64,000 bases of DNA from Ricinus communis (GCF_019578655.1 NC_063265.1:21004285-21068284), one strand, 5' to 3'. Positions 36,990 to 50,460 are shown, counted from the first letter of the stretch. Numbers and translations: made by a program. Notes: generated by a model not told the origin, from the letters alone.

Positions 36990-39215
36990 TCAGAACCCAG
37001 AAACTTCAGTCGTAGCTCAAGACCCTAGTGGACTACCTTAAACCTACGTGGGTAAAAGCCGGGCTTAGGCTCCAAAAGGCTATTAACTTTAAATTTTATG
37101 CCTTTGGTGGTTAAACTTCTCTTAGGGACACGTGTCATCATCCACATACATTCTTTAACCCCTAAAACTTGATTTTTTACCATCTATTTCCTTACCCAAT
37201 CTCAACACACCATTCTAAACCCTAAAAAATTTACTTTCCCATATATAATCATCTTATTCTCTATACTAAACCTTAGCCACATGCTCTCACGCTCAAACTA
37301 CATCTTGAACCTAAAGATACACACCTAAAATTCTACTCCAGTAACCTTTTATCTTCTCTAAGGCTATAAACCCAAAAGAAACACCCCATTAACCTTCTTA
37401 ACTTCTCCATACCCATCCTCTTCCTTAGTCAATATCAAAACCATCATACACACCCATTGAATCCTCATCAAAGCCTCTTCACCAACTCTCTTCCAGTAAC
37501 AGCTACCCAAAAAGCCCTAAACCTCATATTTTATCCTTAAACAACTCAAAAGAGCCATATTTACACCAATTCTCTAAACTACCCCAACTTCCATAAAAAA
37601 AAAAAAAGCCACCTTCTTTATGTCCTAAAAGCTTATGTTTTGTAGGTCTTGACAAAGTCCAGGAGCATTGAGGAGTCTATTTAGGTACTTAGGAGTGTAA
37701 AAGTCTCTTCATTACTCAAAATAACCACTTTTTCTTGAGATATTCAAAGGTATACCTCGAGGACCTAAAATCAGGAGTTAAACTTATTTTGATGTGCATT
37801 TGCATCTATTTTACCTTATTTATCATTACTTGTTAATTTCAAAGGGAATTTAACTAAAAAAACCTCCATTGTGTTGAAGCTTCTATGAGCTTACTCATGT
37901 GAGCTTTCATTTTGCCCACATGGGGTAAGTCTTACCCCACACAAAGCATGCTTCTATAAGCTTCAAAGCTTCATTTTGGGCATTTTGATGATTCGATCCA
38001 TTTTTAATATGTTTTGCATGATGTGTTTTTATTTTCTCAGTATGTTTAGCTCGTGTTTAACATGTTTTAAAGTATATTCAAAGTTACTTAACATGCTTTA
38101 GGTTGTTCTTAGACTAATACATGCTTTGGTTCTTAAGTATGCTTAGATATGCTAATATATGCGATTAGGGGCAAAATTAGGGCTAAATAGTTGTGCTTGT
38201 TTTCTATTTTATTAAAAAATAATTTAATTTAAGTTAAATGTATAAAGTTAGCATTTACCTTGATTTGATTCTTTTAAAAGTTGAATTTATATTTATGTGC
38301 TTATTGTCCTGATCGATGCTTTGAGTGCCTAAACTAACTTATTATCTTCATAGTGCAGGTTTAGTTGGTCTAATTAGGCTTAATCCTCTCTAATGAGGAT
38401 TTCTTTAGTTAAGGTTTAATTTATGATTAATTGTGTGCTTAAGTGTCTGTGACCTAAGCATGATTAGAACTATTTAAGGTGCTAGTTAATTCCCCTCCCT
38501 CCTTTTAATTGTTAATCCATTTTGTATCCCTTTAATTCCTTCCATCCCATTCTTTGTTTTGAATTTAATGATTATTTGGGATGCTTAGATTTCACGTCAC
38601 ATGCTAAAGGTAAATTAGATTCAGGTTGATTGATCACTTCACATGACTATTAAAATGAATCAATTCACCAATATGAGTTTTTGCCATCCACTTATCATTC
38701 ACTTGTTAACATAAGGTAAAATGAACTTGACACCTACATGACTAATAAAAAGTAGTTCTTACTTGGTCACCTATGGATGTCAGATAAAATTTAAGGTACC
38801 AATATAGCTTCTTAGGACTAGTGGCACCAATGTGTCTTCCCATTAGGTAGATGCATATTCTAGGTTAGCAAGTCTTTTCCTCACCTATGCATGTCTAAAT
38901 CAAGATAATAAAATGTCTTCATAATATAAAAGGTAGTAACCAAGCTAGGTTAGTATATTTAGGAAAACCATAAGCCTTAGAGTCTAGTAGAGACCAAATT
39001 TTATATTTGGGCGTGTTGGGGTGCCAACCCTTCCCAACACATACCTAACTTTTCAAACCCAAAACTTTGGTTCGGGGAGGGGGAAGGTTAGGCTCTCCGC
39101 AAAGAATATGAGCGGCTATCTTTCGCCCTCTCTATTTGTCCTGGTTATTTTTCTTGGATGGCGACTCCCATTCTTCTTTGATAATTCGCGGTCACCACAA
39201 TTGTCGTGATCTCTT
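36990..39215 (+). mobile_element. Probable gypsy-type LTR end with primer-binding region
   Basis: The last 200 bp (39005-39215) resemble the 3' end of long plant gypsy LTRs of the Tat/Ogre kind: a G/C-rich block 'ggttcggggagggggaaggtt', 'ctctccgcaaaga', 'atctttcgccctc', then 'ttggatggcgactcc', where TGGCGACTCC is the usual start of the primer-binding site in that group. The upstream ~2 kb is non-coding with U3/R-like composition. The left end is undefined and no coding domain follows, so this may be a solo or truncated LTR. The frame at 39021-39209 is a by-product of this conserved terminus. Confidence 0.4.
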
Positions 39216-39945
39216 TAAGACCTCCTTCGGATGATACAATTCCAAAACAAGCTTAGTAAAAACGAGACAACCTCCAACATGATGATATAATTGCATACCG
39301 CTTGAGGCAAGTCTTGAAAAGTCATGCTCATAATAAGATAAGCCAAATGCAATTGATGAAGGCAAGCTTAAAGTTACAATTTAAAGGGAAAGTAAAATGC
39401 TAAGAAGAAGAAAACATGGGTATCATCAGGCTTTAGGGTCTCCAAAATCATGGAGAAACAGTGAATGTGATGATTCTAGGATCATTTTGGTTATTGTTTT
39501 ATGTAATGAGTCATACCTTAGCTACTTTAGTTTTTTGGTCATGAACTCATTTTTTAATATATGGACCTAATGTTTAATATCATACATAAGATCACAAGAT
39601 TTTATTTTCTTTAACCTCTTGTTAATATAATTGTCTTTTTCATATTCTTTTTTATTGTTATTTTAAATGTGCTAAAAACAGTCAAGCTTTTAACTTATTC
39701 TTTTCACATCTTTAGGCAGATATAGTCTTTTTTTGTACTAAACAATTACAATAATTATTATATATAACATAAAATATAATTTGCATAATTAAATTTATGA
39801 TTTACCATAAATTTCATTCAAATACACTTATAAATAGTTAATAATACAATTTCAATTGCCTTATAATTTAGTAAAACCTTAAAGATACTACTTAAATTAA
39901 AATACTAACTAAAAAGCCTCAAACTTGTAATTACATAGTAATAAC
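39216..39945. other. Unassigned AT-rich DNA
   Basis: May begin with a short internal piece of the preceding gypsy-like element. Otherwise nothing is recognised. Confidence 0.35.
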
Positions 39946-40565
39946 TAGTGGTGCTAATGGTTCGGTTAACCGAACCATTAATAAAAAATTAAGACTGAAC
40001 CATTCATTTTGTATTTTTTAATTTTTATAACTGAAATCGAATCAAATGAACCGGTAACCTTATTTCATGATTTTAACCATCACAGCTATTCAATAAATAT
40101 TTTCTTGAAAATTTTCAGTAGAAATAATAATTTCAACTGAAATAAGTATAATTAAAAATTAAAGTACAAGTTATACAACCAACATTAAAAATACCTTCTT
40201 CTAAAAGATATATAGATTCCAAATAGTTGGATACAAATCTGATTAAAGAATTTCTTATGAATACCCATCACAAAAAGAAAATCCAAATCTAAAGACAAAG
40301 AAGTAGCTCTTAGTCCTGAATATTAATGAGAGAAGAAAATATTTTAGGTATATTTATAATAAATATATAAAATATAATGCTTTTAGTCGTTAACTGAAAA
40401 CCACAGTGTTTTTGTTTAAAAAATCGAAACTGAATCGAAAACCAAAATTATGAAAAATTGAGACTTAAATCTAAACCATCGGCTTGGTTATCCAATAAAC
40501 TCAGTCTGGTGTAATCAGTTTTAGATCAGATATCAGTTTAAATGGTTTTTTTTTGCTCAACTCTA
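39946..40565. mobile_element. hAT-like non-autonomous element (~620 bp)
   Basis: The left end reads tagtggtgctaatggttc and the right end, inverted, reads tagagttgagcaaaaaaaaa, sharing the hAT-like 'tag.g.tg' start. Subterminal 'aaccgaa'-type motifs occur on both sides. Flanking 8-mers gtaataac (39938-39945) and ttgataac (40566-40573) match at 6 of 8, consistent with an aged 8-bp hAT target duplication. There is no coding capacity. Confidence 0.5.
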
Positions 40566-43296
40566 TTGATAACTAAGTCAAAATATCTCGACATCATATT
40601 TTTCTATCCAAAAATAGAATACATTACCTAAAAGCAACCACAACACTAGAAAAATAACATCATCCTAAAATATTTTCAAGTATATGACTAATAGATAATA
40701 TTGAAGCTAATTTAACCCATTTCCAGTTATTTATCCGCCTCCTTTTAACATTTTCCTCTTCCTTCTCAATTGTTTTCCATAATCCAATAATCACATTACG
40801 AGAATGATTAGGCATTGGAGGATCTTATTATTAGAAGAAATCACAAGTTTCTTGCATTTAAAATTCTACAATCTGTATTGTTATAATTTAAAATTAACTT
40901 AATACTAAAAAGCAACCAATACATAGCAAGAACTTTGAAAATCCAAATTAACCAAAACCCAATTGATACTCTAAACAAAATTAAACAAAAAATAAATAAA
41001 AATCAAAGAAATTCTTATGCTTTTGTGTTAAACTTATTTATTTTTAATAAATAATTTTTTAGAAAATAATTTTTTAGTGAAAATATCATAGTTAATTTCC
41101 CTTATTTTTTTAATTAATTTTGAAAAGGCGAAGAAATAAATTTTATTTTTTTCTCCTATTTACTACGATGATAAAGAATCAAATTATTACTATATTTATC
41201 TTTTTTCTACTTTTTCTTCCAAGTGCAGGATAATTCTAAGGGATTACGAGTTTTCTTCTATAATTGAGGCCCTTCCTTCACTACTTCTATGAGATGGTCT
41301 ACATGGTTCCTTATTATAAAATGTTTATCTAGCTAACATTTAGATCTGGCTCTATCCGAATATTTCCAGTTCACCCTAATATTTTTTGCTTGTTCAACTA
41401 TTGACAAGCAGTTTTTGGATATTAAAAAAAACCTTCTTAGAAGGTAAATTTAAATTTGGTTGATTTTTCCTCTTTTGAAATCAGTTTTACTACAAAACTT
41501 GCATATCTAGCTAGTTTTGCAATCAATTATCTGGAAAGGATATTAAACAAACCTTTTCAATATGTTATGTATAATCATTCCTAAGAGCATATCGATTGAA
41601 GTTAATTTTTCTTTTTAGTCAATCAAATTTCTTCTTGAACTGTACAAATTTCTTCCAAAGCATACCTGTTTTTTGGGTGTAAATTATGATATTCATACAT
41701 ATGGATCTTATATATTCTCTTCTAAATCTACTAGATCGCTTCTGATCTTTTCCATATTACTAAATCTCTAAAGTTAAAAATTTTCTATAAGAAACTACTA
41801 AACTCAATCACTTATTATTCGCTAATCTAATTCAAAAAATTCTAATTGAAACCAAAACATCAATTTCAACAGAAACTCACCCTATGTCTTTAGTAACCAA
41901 AATATTATCTACATAGGTTCACATTATTTGAAAAAATCTTTATCAAATCACTTCTTAGTATAAACAATTTGAAATCTCAATATGGTGTTCCATTTCTTTT
42001 GAGTTTGTCCTTGCTTTGATAAAGAATGAAGAATGGATGAAGGAGAGAGTATAAGAAAGAAGAATATGATTTTTAGCTCTATGATTATATTTTTAAAACC
42101 ACTTCAATAGATAATGAGCTTATTAGGATTAGTTGTTAAGTCAAGTTTAATATCTATGTGGCAAAGATTCAAAAGATATTCTTTTTCTACTATCATATTA
42201 TTAAGTTATCAATAAATTCTATCAACATTAGTGAAATTAAAGTCTAATGACTTTTTTTATTATAAATTAAAAATGTGGTACCTTTCTTCTATAAAGTGCA
42301 AAGTTAAATAACTATCACTGTATTTTATCAATATGCGTTAGAAAAGATCCATTAACCTCCATTGTTATTGGCTTGCAAAATACATTAACAACATATTTAC
42401 TCTTGAGATTCATCTATCAACGCATTAAAGTTAGTATTTGAATTTCATTGTCAAAATAATTTAGAGAAGTTTTATAAGTATTTAAATAATAAGCATAATA
42501 TTTCATACTAAGAAGTAGGATAGACTATTTACCTTTCCTATATACATTAGAATTTCTTTATAATTATATTTTATATAGGATTGGTCTTTATATAGTCATA
42601 AAAAAAAGTTTGATTTCAATTTGAGCTAGTTATAAATTAAATTAAATTTTATATTATAATAAGTTATAATTTTTTTAAAGTTTCGTTTTACAGAAACTCT
42701 AAAGAATTATATGTATATTTTAAAGAATACCATAGTAAACATGTAAAAGAAAAAAAATCTATATAGAGTAGTTTATTGTAATGGTTTATTCTTAAAAAGG
42801 TATTACTACAACTCTTAACTTGTGGTTACGTAATAACTCTTTAGAATTGACATCTCCTTATCCAAACTAAAATATTTTTAAAATTATATTTATCTATGTC
42901 CTTCATATAATATATTTTTAGAAAAAAATTATACCCATTTCTATCCTTAACATAAATACTTATTTGACAATGTTCTATTAATTGATTATATTAAAATAAT
43001 ATATTTTTTATTTTTATATTACTTGCCATAATAATAATTAAGTCAAGATAAAATCTTATAACTATATTAAATTATAATATTCTTGTATTAATTAAATCAT
43101 TTTGATTTTAAAAATATAGTTATAGAAAATTTTATTCCATACATACACATACAAAAATTACAAATACAATGATCATATTATAATAGCCTGTAAAAATAAT
43201 GACAGAATGAGAGTTATCTGAGCTCAATTTTTTTATTCATTTGGATTCAACTTTTTATGCGATATTATGATCGAGAGTCCTTTTGGAATCTTTATA
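40566..43296. other. Unassigned AT-rich DNA
   Basis: No frame with recognisable domains on either strand. The stretch 41225-42010 is somewhat less AT-rich but gave no identifiable protein. Confidence 0.4.
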
Positions 43297-44531
43297 GAGT
43301 TCTTTTTAGGAGGACCCATTCAAAATGAATTACAAGTGAATGACAAATTGACACCCAATGTATATTGATATGGAAAAGTCATATGAAATATAAAAAAATC
43401 ATATGATATGTTAAAAGTCATAGATTAATGATGAATTAAATATGATGTGCCAAAGGTTATGAATTAATGATGAATTAGTCATATGATATACCAAAAGTCA
43501 TTGATTAATTATAGTAATTATAATTAATCATGAAATATCATAGGTCTTAAAAAATATCAAAGGTCATTCTCTATATTTGTCATTCTTTATATATGTATCA
43601 ATCTTTTTCTTTCATTAAAGAGAGGAGAAAAGAACTTCATCCTTTCATTTCTTTGCTTTCAAGTGTGATAGAGCTTAAACATACTCCAGAGTTGTTGTTA
43701 CAATAATTGTGGTATTCATCAACTGTATTGATCTGTTGTATTCTGAAAAACAAACGTCATATTATCCTCAAACACCAATATTAAAGGGTGAATCTATTTT
43801 TAGGAGATTGTGTAATACACAAGCCTCATATTTTTTATTCTATCTTAATTTTTCTTCATTGGTGCCCTTATTTGGTTACGCCGGTGTGATAGAATATATA
43901 CTTTTGTGTCTCATTGAATTCAGATGTTCTCTAAGTACTGACGTTTTGTCTTTCTTATAATTGTGTCCTATTCTATTATTCTGATGTCCTTATATTTTTA
44001 TGTTATTGTCTCATTAACTTTTGTAATTGTTATTTACTATTGAGTTTAATTCTAGCATTTTTTTTTTATCTTTTATACATTATTATTGACAATCTTAAAG
44101 CATATTTGTCTTTCATGGTTGGTGTTTGAGGATAAGATGACATCTATTTCTCATAATACAACAAATCAATATAGTTAATAAATATCACAACTAATAACAA
44201 CGAACTTGAAGTATTTGAGTTTTATCACATTTGAAAGCAAAGAAGAAAACAGAGGAAGGGAATAACCTTTTACATATAATGGCTAATGAAGATAATAACA
44301 TTTTACATATCTTGAGACCTTTAATATATGACCTTTGGTGTATCATGATTAATTCATCATTACTCCATGACATTTGGCATATTATGATTAATTCATCATT
44401 AATTTATGACCTTTAACATATCATATAACTTATAGTATTTCATATGACTTTTCCATGTCAATTTACATTAGGGTCAATTTCTCATTCACCCATAATTTAT
44501 TCTGAATAGGCCCTCTTCAAAGGGAGTTCTC
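43297..44531. mobile_element. Fold-back element with arms of 0.4-0.5 kb
   Basis: The left arm (43297-about 43790) and right arm (about 44120-44531) are inverted copies. Examples are 'catggaaaagtcatatgaaata'-like, 'ttaatgatgaatta' and 'tttgctttcaa(g/a)tgtgata' blocks, and 'cttatcctcaaacacca' near the inner ends. About 325 bp separates the arms. The flanks carry atctttata (43288-43296) and atcttata (44536-44543), a likely 9-bp target duplication with one base lost. Long TIRs with a ~9-bp duplication suggest a Mutator-related fold-back element. The short frames inside (43709-43960, 44231-44416) lie largely in the arms and have no homology I recognise. Confidence 0.75.
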
Positions 44532-45462
44532 ATATATCTTATAGATATTGCCAATTTTTCAATAATTGTGGCCACTGTCCAATTCTCATATCCTTTTTAT
44601 CAATTCTATGCACTCCTCTTCATCCAACCATCTATTATGTATTTTAAACAAACTAATTCTCCTCTTAAAACTCAAGTTAAGTTGAATAACAATTAGCCTA
44701 TGGCCAGAGCCTAATAATAACTTATGATATACTATAACTCTATCAAATAATGACCTCTAATTTAATTTTGGCCAAGCCAAGATCAAATATGCTAAACTTT
44801 ATTTCCCCTACTTTGCTTATTCATCTAGGTATCCCGAAAGTTCTTGAAATCCAAATCTATTAGACCATAGGAATCCATAAAATCTCCAAATTTTAGAACT
44901 TGACTCTAATTGAGACTAGTTCTATCCAGTTTATATGATAGAAAGAGATAAGTGGTAAAACCCCCTAAGCACAACTAGGGGTCAATATTGTTAGGGCTCA
45001 AACTAGTGATCTCCATCCAAACCTTCTATTTATTCTGACTAGGTTGTCATACATCCTTGAGAAATCATGATTTATATTCCTCTTTATAAGCATGAATATA
45101 ATTCTTACTGGACTGTAAGATTTTAACTCTCCAATCTCTATGCCACCACATCGCTAATCCTCCACTTTTGCCTAATGGTTGAATATAAAAAGCTTATTGA
45201 AACCTTTATTTAATTCTTAATTTCTCCAAATATTAACACTATGTTTTGCTTTTAAATAAAAACACCAAAATTATGCTATATTTGCGAATCAGCCTCCTAA
45301 GGTTTGAATTGCAAAGGATTGCCTAGCCATCGGAAATTTTAGGCTAAAAACGTCATTGTTGGATGGTGGCATATCACTGGCCACCTTGGTATTTTCTCTA
45401 TATATTTGCTCATTCTTATCAACTTTAGCTAATGATTAAGACTGCTCTGTGGTATTTCTTTT

Positions 45463-45465
<3 letters not shown>

Positions 45466-45516
<51 letters not shown>
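45466..45516. repeat. (TA)n microsatellite, ~51 bp
   Basis: Uninterrupted TA repeat within the LINE remnant. Confidence 0.97.
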
Positions 45517-45519
<3 letters not shown>

Positions 45520-46235
45520 ATGTTCTACAAGTTTGGCTTTGTTAGGTTACTGGTCATTGGGTTTGAATTTATTATGGGCTTAGTTTTTGATTTTGGTGAA
45601 CTTTGGGTTATGTTCAAGGTTAGGAGGTAAGAGATTTATCTTAGTGTTGGAAAGGTTTGATCTAAGAGAAAAGGCCTTTGGCTATCGAAAAGTTATTTAA
45701 AATTGTTAAGTTCCTATAGCTTACCTATATTTGTTTTAAGGCTTTCGGATTAGGCTTACTCTTTTATGTTCTTATCCTCAATACTCATCTTAGCAAGATC
45801 CAACCAGTATCTACCATTCCCTTCTAGTCTGCCAAAAGCTTTCCTTTCCTTTGAAGCACAAGCAGTACTATTATCACTTTTCTTAATCCCATGGACTAGT
45901 TGTCTTTTCTTTATATCCTTACATGCCTTTAGCTTTCCCTCTATTTTATCACTAGATAGACGTGACTGTTGGTGCAGATGAACATCCATGCCATCCTCTT
46001 TATTAACATCAGCACTCAATTACTTAACCCCTAATTCAACTTTTGATGTCATAATACCTTTATATCCTATCAGTAAGACTTGTTTCCCCTTCGGTTGAAT
46101 TTCATACACCTCTTTACCAAGCCTTCTAGGACTCTCGTCCCCAAAATTACTGTTGATAATGAGCCCATGTTTGTTTTGGTTCATTAAGTACTTCGCTCGT
46201 ATCCAGGATCTATAATCATGCCCCCTCCACACCCA

Positions 46236-46254
46236 CCCCCCCCCCCCCCCCCCC
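46236..46254. repeat. Run of 19 C (poly-G on the minus strand)
   Basis: A homopolymer of 19 C preceded by 'cccctccacaccca'. On the minus strand this is a G run capable of G-quadruplex formation. It lies in the LINE ORF1 remnant and encodes the poly-Gly seen there. Its length may be an assembly artefact. Confidence 0.9.
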
Positions 46255-47369
46255 AATCCTGTTTGCCTCAAGCTATTCTATTGTGATAATATATTAGTAG
46301 TTTTTTGTAGCATGATCAATCTTACCACAATTCTATCAGAATTAGGAGACGCTTATAACAAATGGCTATCCACTTTTCCTTATTTACCTTTTTCCACTAA
46401 GTGTAAAGAGAGAGGTTTCTTTGCCTCCATCACTACCATTATTCTGAGATAATTCTTCTACTTAAAAGAGTTGTCAAGGGTGAGATCCACTTCTTAAAAA
46501 TTCACGAAGAGTTGTTGAACAATAGTTTTATCATTTGAGTCAAGGGTGGTCCTACAATACGAACCCAAAACCATCATTTTTAAAAAATTTATGTCTCCCA
46601 ACGCACAGTCTAGCGGCTATTCTTTAAGAATCAATAGGTTGTTCTATATACTCCATGGTATTCCCATTTGAATCTTCCTTCTATTTCTTTTATTCCAAAC
46701 TTAAATAAGAAAAAAATTTGCACTATTCAATTTCTAAACTTCCATTGCCTGCAATAAGTCCATATACTAGAGAGAGTTGATTTGATTAGGTTCAAACTAT
46801 AAACCATTTCACCTAGAATCTTCCCCACTAAAGCTAAGCAAATAACCTTGGTTGCACTTTCTTGATTATCACTTATGACAAGAGATAGGGCACATTGCTT
46901 CAGCTTTTCAATAATTACTTCTCATCCATTAATACAAAAAGATGAGGTAGTTGGAGAGTAAAGAATGCAAGACTAATGAGAGTGTAAAATAGTAAAGGGA
47001 ACAATTAAAATTTGGTATTGAAGGAGTAAGACAAAAGTCACTTAGGTCTAGTTTGGTATAAAAAGTTTACTTCTTAGGAGTTATACTTCTACAAAGTTGA
47101 ATTCTTAAGAAAGTTATTTCCTAGGAATTAGAAATTAAAAGTATTTAGAATATAATTTGACTTACAAAGAAATTGAAGTCTTATTACTTCGTCATAAATT
47201 TTAAAAGGCAGTAATACCCATAATAAAATTATTATTAGTTTTTTTATGGATATTTAAGTAAAAGTATATTGGTCAACTAAATTTCACTTAATTAGAAAAA
47301 ATCTACTTATCTAGCCCCCTAAGTATAAAGTCATTTGGTATAGGTAATTAGACTATTAATTGGTGTATT

Positions 47370-48495
47370 TTTTATGAGTTAATTATATTGAATTGAGTGT
47401 TTTATGTGCTTTAATATGTGTATAATTAGTAATATGTGCTAATTCATAGGTTACTAGTAAGAAAAATGGTTTAGAGGTGATTAGATTTCAATAGAGTTAA
47501 TTGGTGCTTAATGTAGGAGTTATAACAGTTCTTAGAATATAGCAAGCATTGAAGACTAAAGTTCTCCATGGAGGTCGTGAAAGGAGTCAAGATTGTGACT
47601 AAAAAGTTTGATAGAAAATTAATGTTAATTTTCCATTTTACTTTCAGTTACAAGATCTTTAGGAAGTCAACTATTCTCTCAAGAGAAAAGGAGAGATTCT
47701 TGACAAAGTATAAGAGGACTAAGGAAGAAAGTAAAAGGATAACAAGAAATAGGTGAAGATCAAAGCAAAAATAATTTGTCTTTCAAATTTCTAAGCTTTG
47801 TAACAAATATGAATTTTACTTTTCTTTTCATTTTAAGAACAATTATTGTGTAGTATGTTAGTCATGTGTGGCTAAGTTTATTTTTCTAGAAATTTCATTT
47901 GAACTATAACCTATGCTTTCTATTTTGATTAGTGAAATTTGTATTGTCCATTATACTTGATTGTTTATTTTATATTATGCTTGTCAATGAAAATTGAATG
48001 CATATTAGGATCTATGAACAACTAGTTTGTGAGATTTTTATAGAGAGATCATAGTTTTCTCATCAATTACCTATAGGATTGCATAATAGCTTAATGTATT
48101 AAAGTAGGAGAACTTGGTTGAGATTGAGAGATTCAACTTTGTTCTTTTAGTTTATTATAGTAAGTTTAGCCTTAATTACTTTGAGAGAGGGATGAAATTC
48201 TTTATAATATTTTGGGTCTAACGTAGTTAATCAAATCATTTTGCATCGGGAAAAGAGATAAAAATGAAATTCTTAGATTTTCATCCATTGTTATCTTCCT
48301 TGGATTATCTTTACTATTGATATATTAAGTAAATTCTTAGTTATTTAAATTATGTATTCTTATTCTTAGCATTAGATTTTTTATCATTTTTTTCTAGTTT
48401 TGAGCAATTAGAGATTGAGTTTATAGGTAGATAAGCAACAATCCTTATGAAAATGATATCGATATACTACACCACTTATGTGCTGTAAGATATCA
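47370..48495 (+). repeat. 5' LTR of an Athila/Tat-like gypsy element
   Basis: The distal part (48157-48495) is matched directly by 50461-50779, including 'tttgcatcggg', 'acgatatcgatatactaca' and 'tttcatccattgttatct'. The left end is placed only by where the DNA-element arm stops. A primer-binding site follows at 48506-48523. Confidence 0.6.
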
Positions 48496-48505
48496 TAATA
48501 AATTT

Positions 48506-48523
48506 TAGAGCCATTGTTGGGAA
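48506..48523 (+). other. Degenerate primer-binding site of the gypsy element
   Basis: Reads tagagccattgttgggaa. It matches the common Athila/Tat primer-binding site TGGCGCCGTTGCCGGGGA at 12 of 18, and 5 of the 6 differences are C-to-T or G-to-A transitions, the pattern left by cytosine methylation. Confidence 0.6.
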
Positions 48524-48624
48524 ATGTTTTGTTTAACATCATAATAAGATTTGTTTTGATTGGTTTAAGATACTCATAATTTCTTATTGTGTTAATTTTA
48601 CTTTTGCTTTGTGGTTTTATATAT

Positions 48625-50460
48625 ATGCCAGGAAGAAATACAAAGAACACTAAGGAATCCCTTAAAGCATATATTTCAGAAATGACAAGGTTTGAGCGAG
48701 AATTAAAAAAAGAGAAACGTGTACAAGAGACAAATATGGCCAATCATTAGCAAGAGTAAAGGACTCTAATGGAGTGTTGGTTCGAGACATCAAGAAAATC
48801 AACAAGGCATTACGAGATTACCGACCAATGCAAGCAACTTTGAGATCAAGTTGGCTTTCTTGCAAATGATTCAATCTAGTGTATAATTTTACGGGTTATC
48901 CAATGAAGATCCTAATGCACACATCACAAATTTCTTAGAGTTTTATGACACCTTTAAGTATAATGGATTCTGGATGATGTAATTCGACTTCAGCCTTTTC
49001 CATTTACTCAAGGTGTGATTAAATTCATTGATATCGAGTTTCATCACAACTTAGGATCAATTAGCCCAAGCCTTTTTGAAAAAATATTTTCCATTGGCAA
49101 AGATGACAAGGACTATGAATGAGATTACCAACTTCCACCAAGCTGATGGAGAAACTTTGTATGAGGCATAAGAGAGATTCAAAGAGTTCTAATGGAGTTG
49201 CCCTCATCATAATTTGCCTCGAGAATTATTATTGCAAACATTTTACAATAGGGTTAACTAAACTGTAAGAGGTCTTATAGATGTTGCAGCCAGTGGTTCT
49301 TTAATAAGAAAAATGGTAGATACCACATTTAAGTTGCTAGAGGAAATGACCACCAATAATGCCTTATAAGCTACATAGAGGACTAAATTTGTTATGATGG
49401 AGCAAAAAGAAATATTTGTAATAGATCAAGTATCTTCTCTATAAGTAGAGGTTGCAAAACTAACCAACCAACTCAACATTATGAGAGTGAATTCTAAAAA
49501 TCAAGTAGCATCTATTCAAAATTCTTGTAATTTATATGGTCAAATAGGATATGCTACTTCAAGATGCTTTATAGGAGGAGGGATTAATTAAGAACAAGTG
49601 AATTACTTTGGGATGAAATCAAAAAATCGAGGTAATAATCCTTTTTCCAATACTGATAATTCGGGTTAGAGAAACCATCCAAATTTTTCTTGGACTAACA
49701 ATGCAGGAAACACAGGACAATAAGAACAACCTTCATTTCAACCTCTATAAACACAAGATCGATTAGCATTATTAGAGTCCAAGATGGACAAGTTCATAAA
49801 ATAATATGATGTAAGTTGGCTTGTCAATAGGAGGCACAAAAGAGGATGAAAGCTAAAATCACTCAAATAGTGAAGAATCATTCTTCATCCATTCATAATT
49901 TAGAAATTCAAGTAGGCTAATTGACGAATGTAATTTCATTAAGAAATTTAGGAAGTTTGCCAAGTACTTTGGAATCTAGTCCGAGAGAGCAATTAAAAGC
50001 ATTTCGGCTTATAAATGGTAAAGTAGTCAGGGAACCATCTAAGGACAAAAAAGTATTGAATGAAAATAAGAACATGGAATAAGTTCATTATCATAATCAT
50101 GACTCTAGTCGAGGTCGCGATAGAGAGGACAAAGTTCTTAGTCACGATCGTGACTCTAGTCGAGGTCGTGATGAAGAAGATACCAAAAACTCCTCAAAAA
50201 GCAGTTGGAGAAGTTTGTGCCCAATTTACCTTTTTCTTAGAGGTTAAGAAAATGTAGATGGATGCTCAATTTGTAAAGTTCCTAGAAAAATTGAAGAAGC
50301 TGCAAATCAATTTGTTATTTATAGAGGCTTTAAAAAAAATACATAAGTATGCTAAATTTTTAAAAGCCAACTTGACAAACAAGCGTACTTTGGATGATAA
50401 TGAGATATTGTCATTGACAGAAAATTATAGCTCGATCATTTTTAGCAAAGTACCACCAAA
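48625..50460 (+). pseudogene. Gypsy (Athila/Tat-like) gag pseudogene
   Basis: Starts MPGRNTKNTKESLKAYISEM at 48625. Readable gag blocks follow: EDPNAHITNFLEFYDTFKYN, AFLKKYFPLAKMTRTMNEITNFHQ, ERFKE...CPHHNLP, RNHPNFSW and a zinc-knuckle remnant (NLYGQIGYATSRC). A basic/acidic linker repeats HDSSRGRD twice (50096-50190). The frame at 50258-50464 (DAQFVKFLEKLKKLQINL...YAKFLKANLTNKRTLDDNEILSLTE...KVPPK) is the conserved segment just before the protease. Many TAG/TAA codons interrupt it. Coding stops exactly where LTR sequence resumes, so protease through integrase are deleted. Confidence 0.8.

Larger units (their letters stand above)
44545..46900 (-). pseudogene. LINE (non-LTR retrotransposon) remnant: ORF1 and endonuclease part
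   Basis: Reading leftward, 46860-46300 holds a frameshifted DUF4283-type ORF1 start (VICLALVGKILGEMVYS, FFLFKFGIKE, WVRI...LPLTQM-like). A damaged zinc knuckle (NCGKIDHATKN) near 46320 follows, then SWIRAKYLMNQNKHG and a Lys/Ser-rich tail in frames at 46271-46020 and 46019-45756. Between about 45000 and 44545 an endonuclease C-terminal piece reads DLDFKNFRDT*MNKQSRGNKV and a WLDEEECIELIKR block. No reverse transcriptase is present. The fragment ends next to the fold-back element. Confidence 0.6.
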
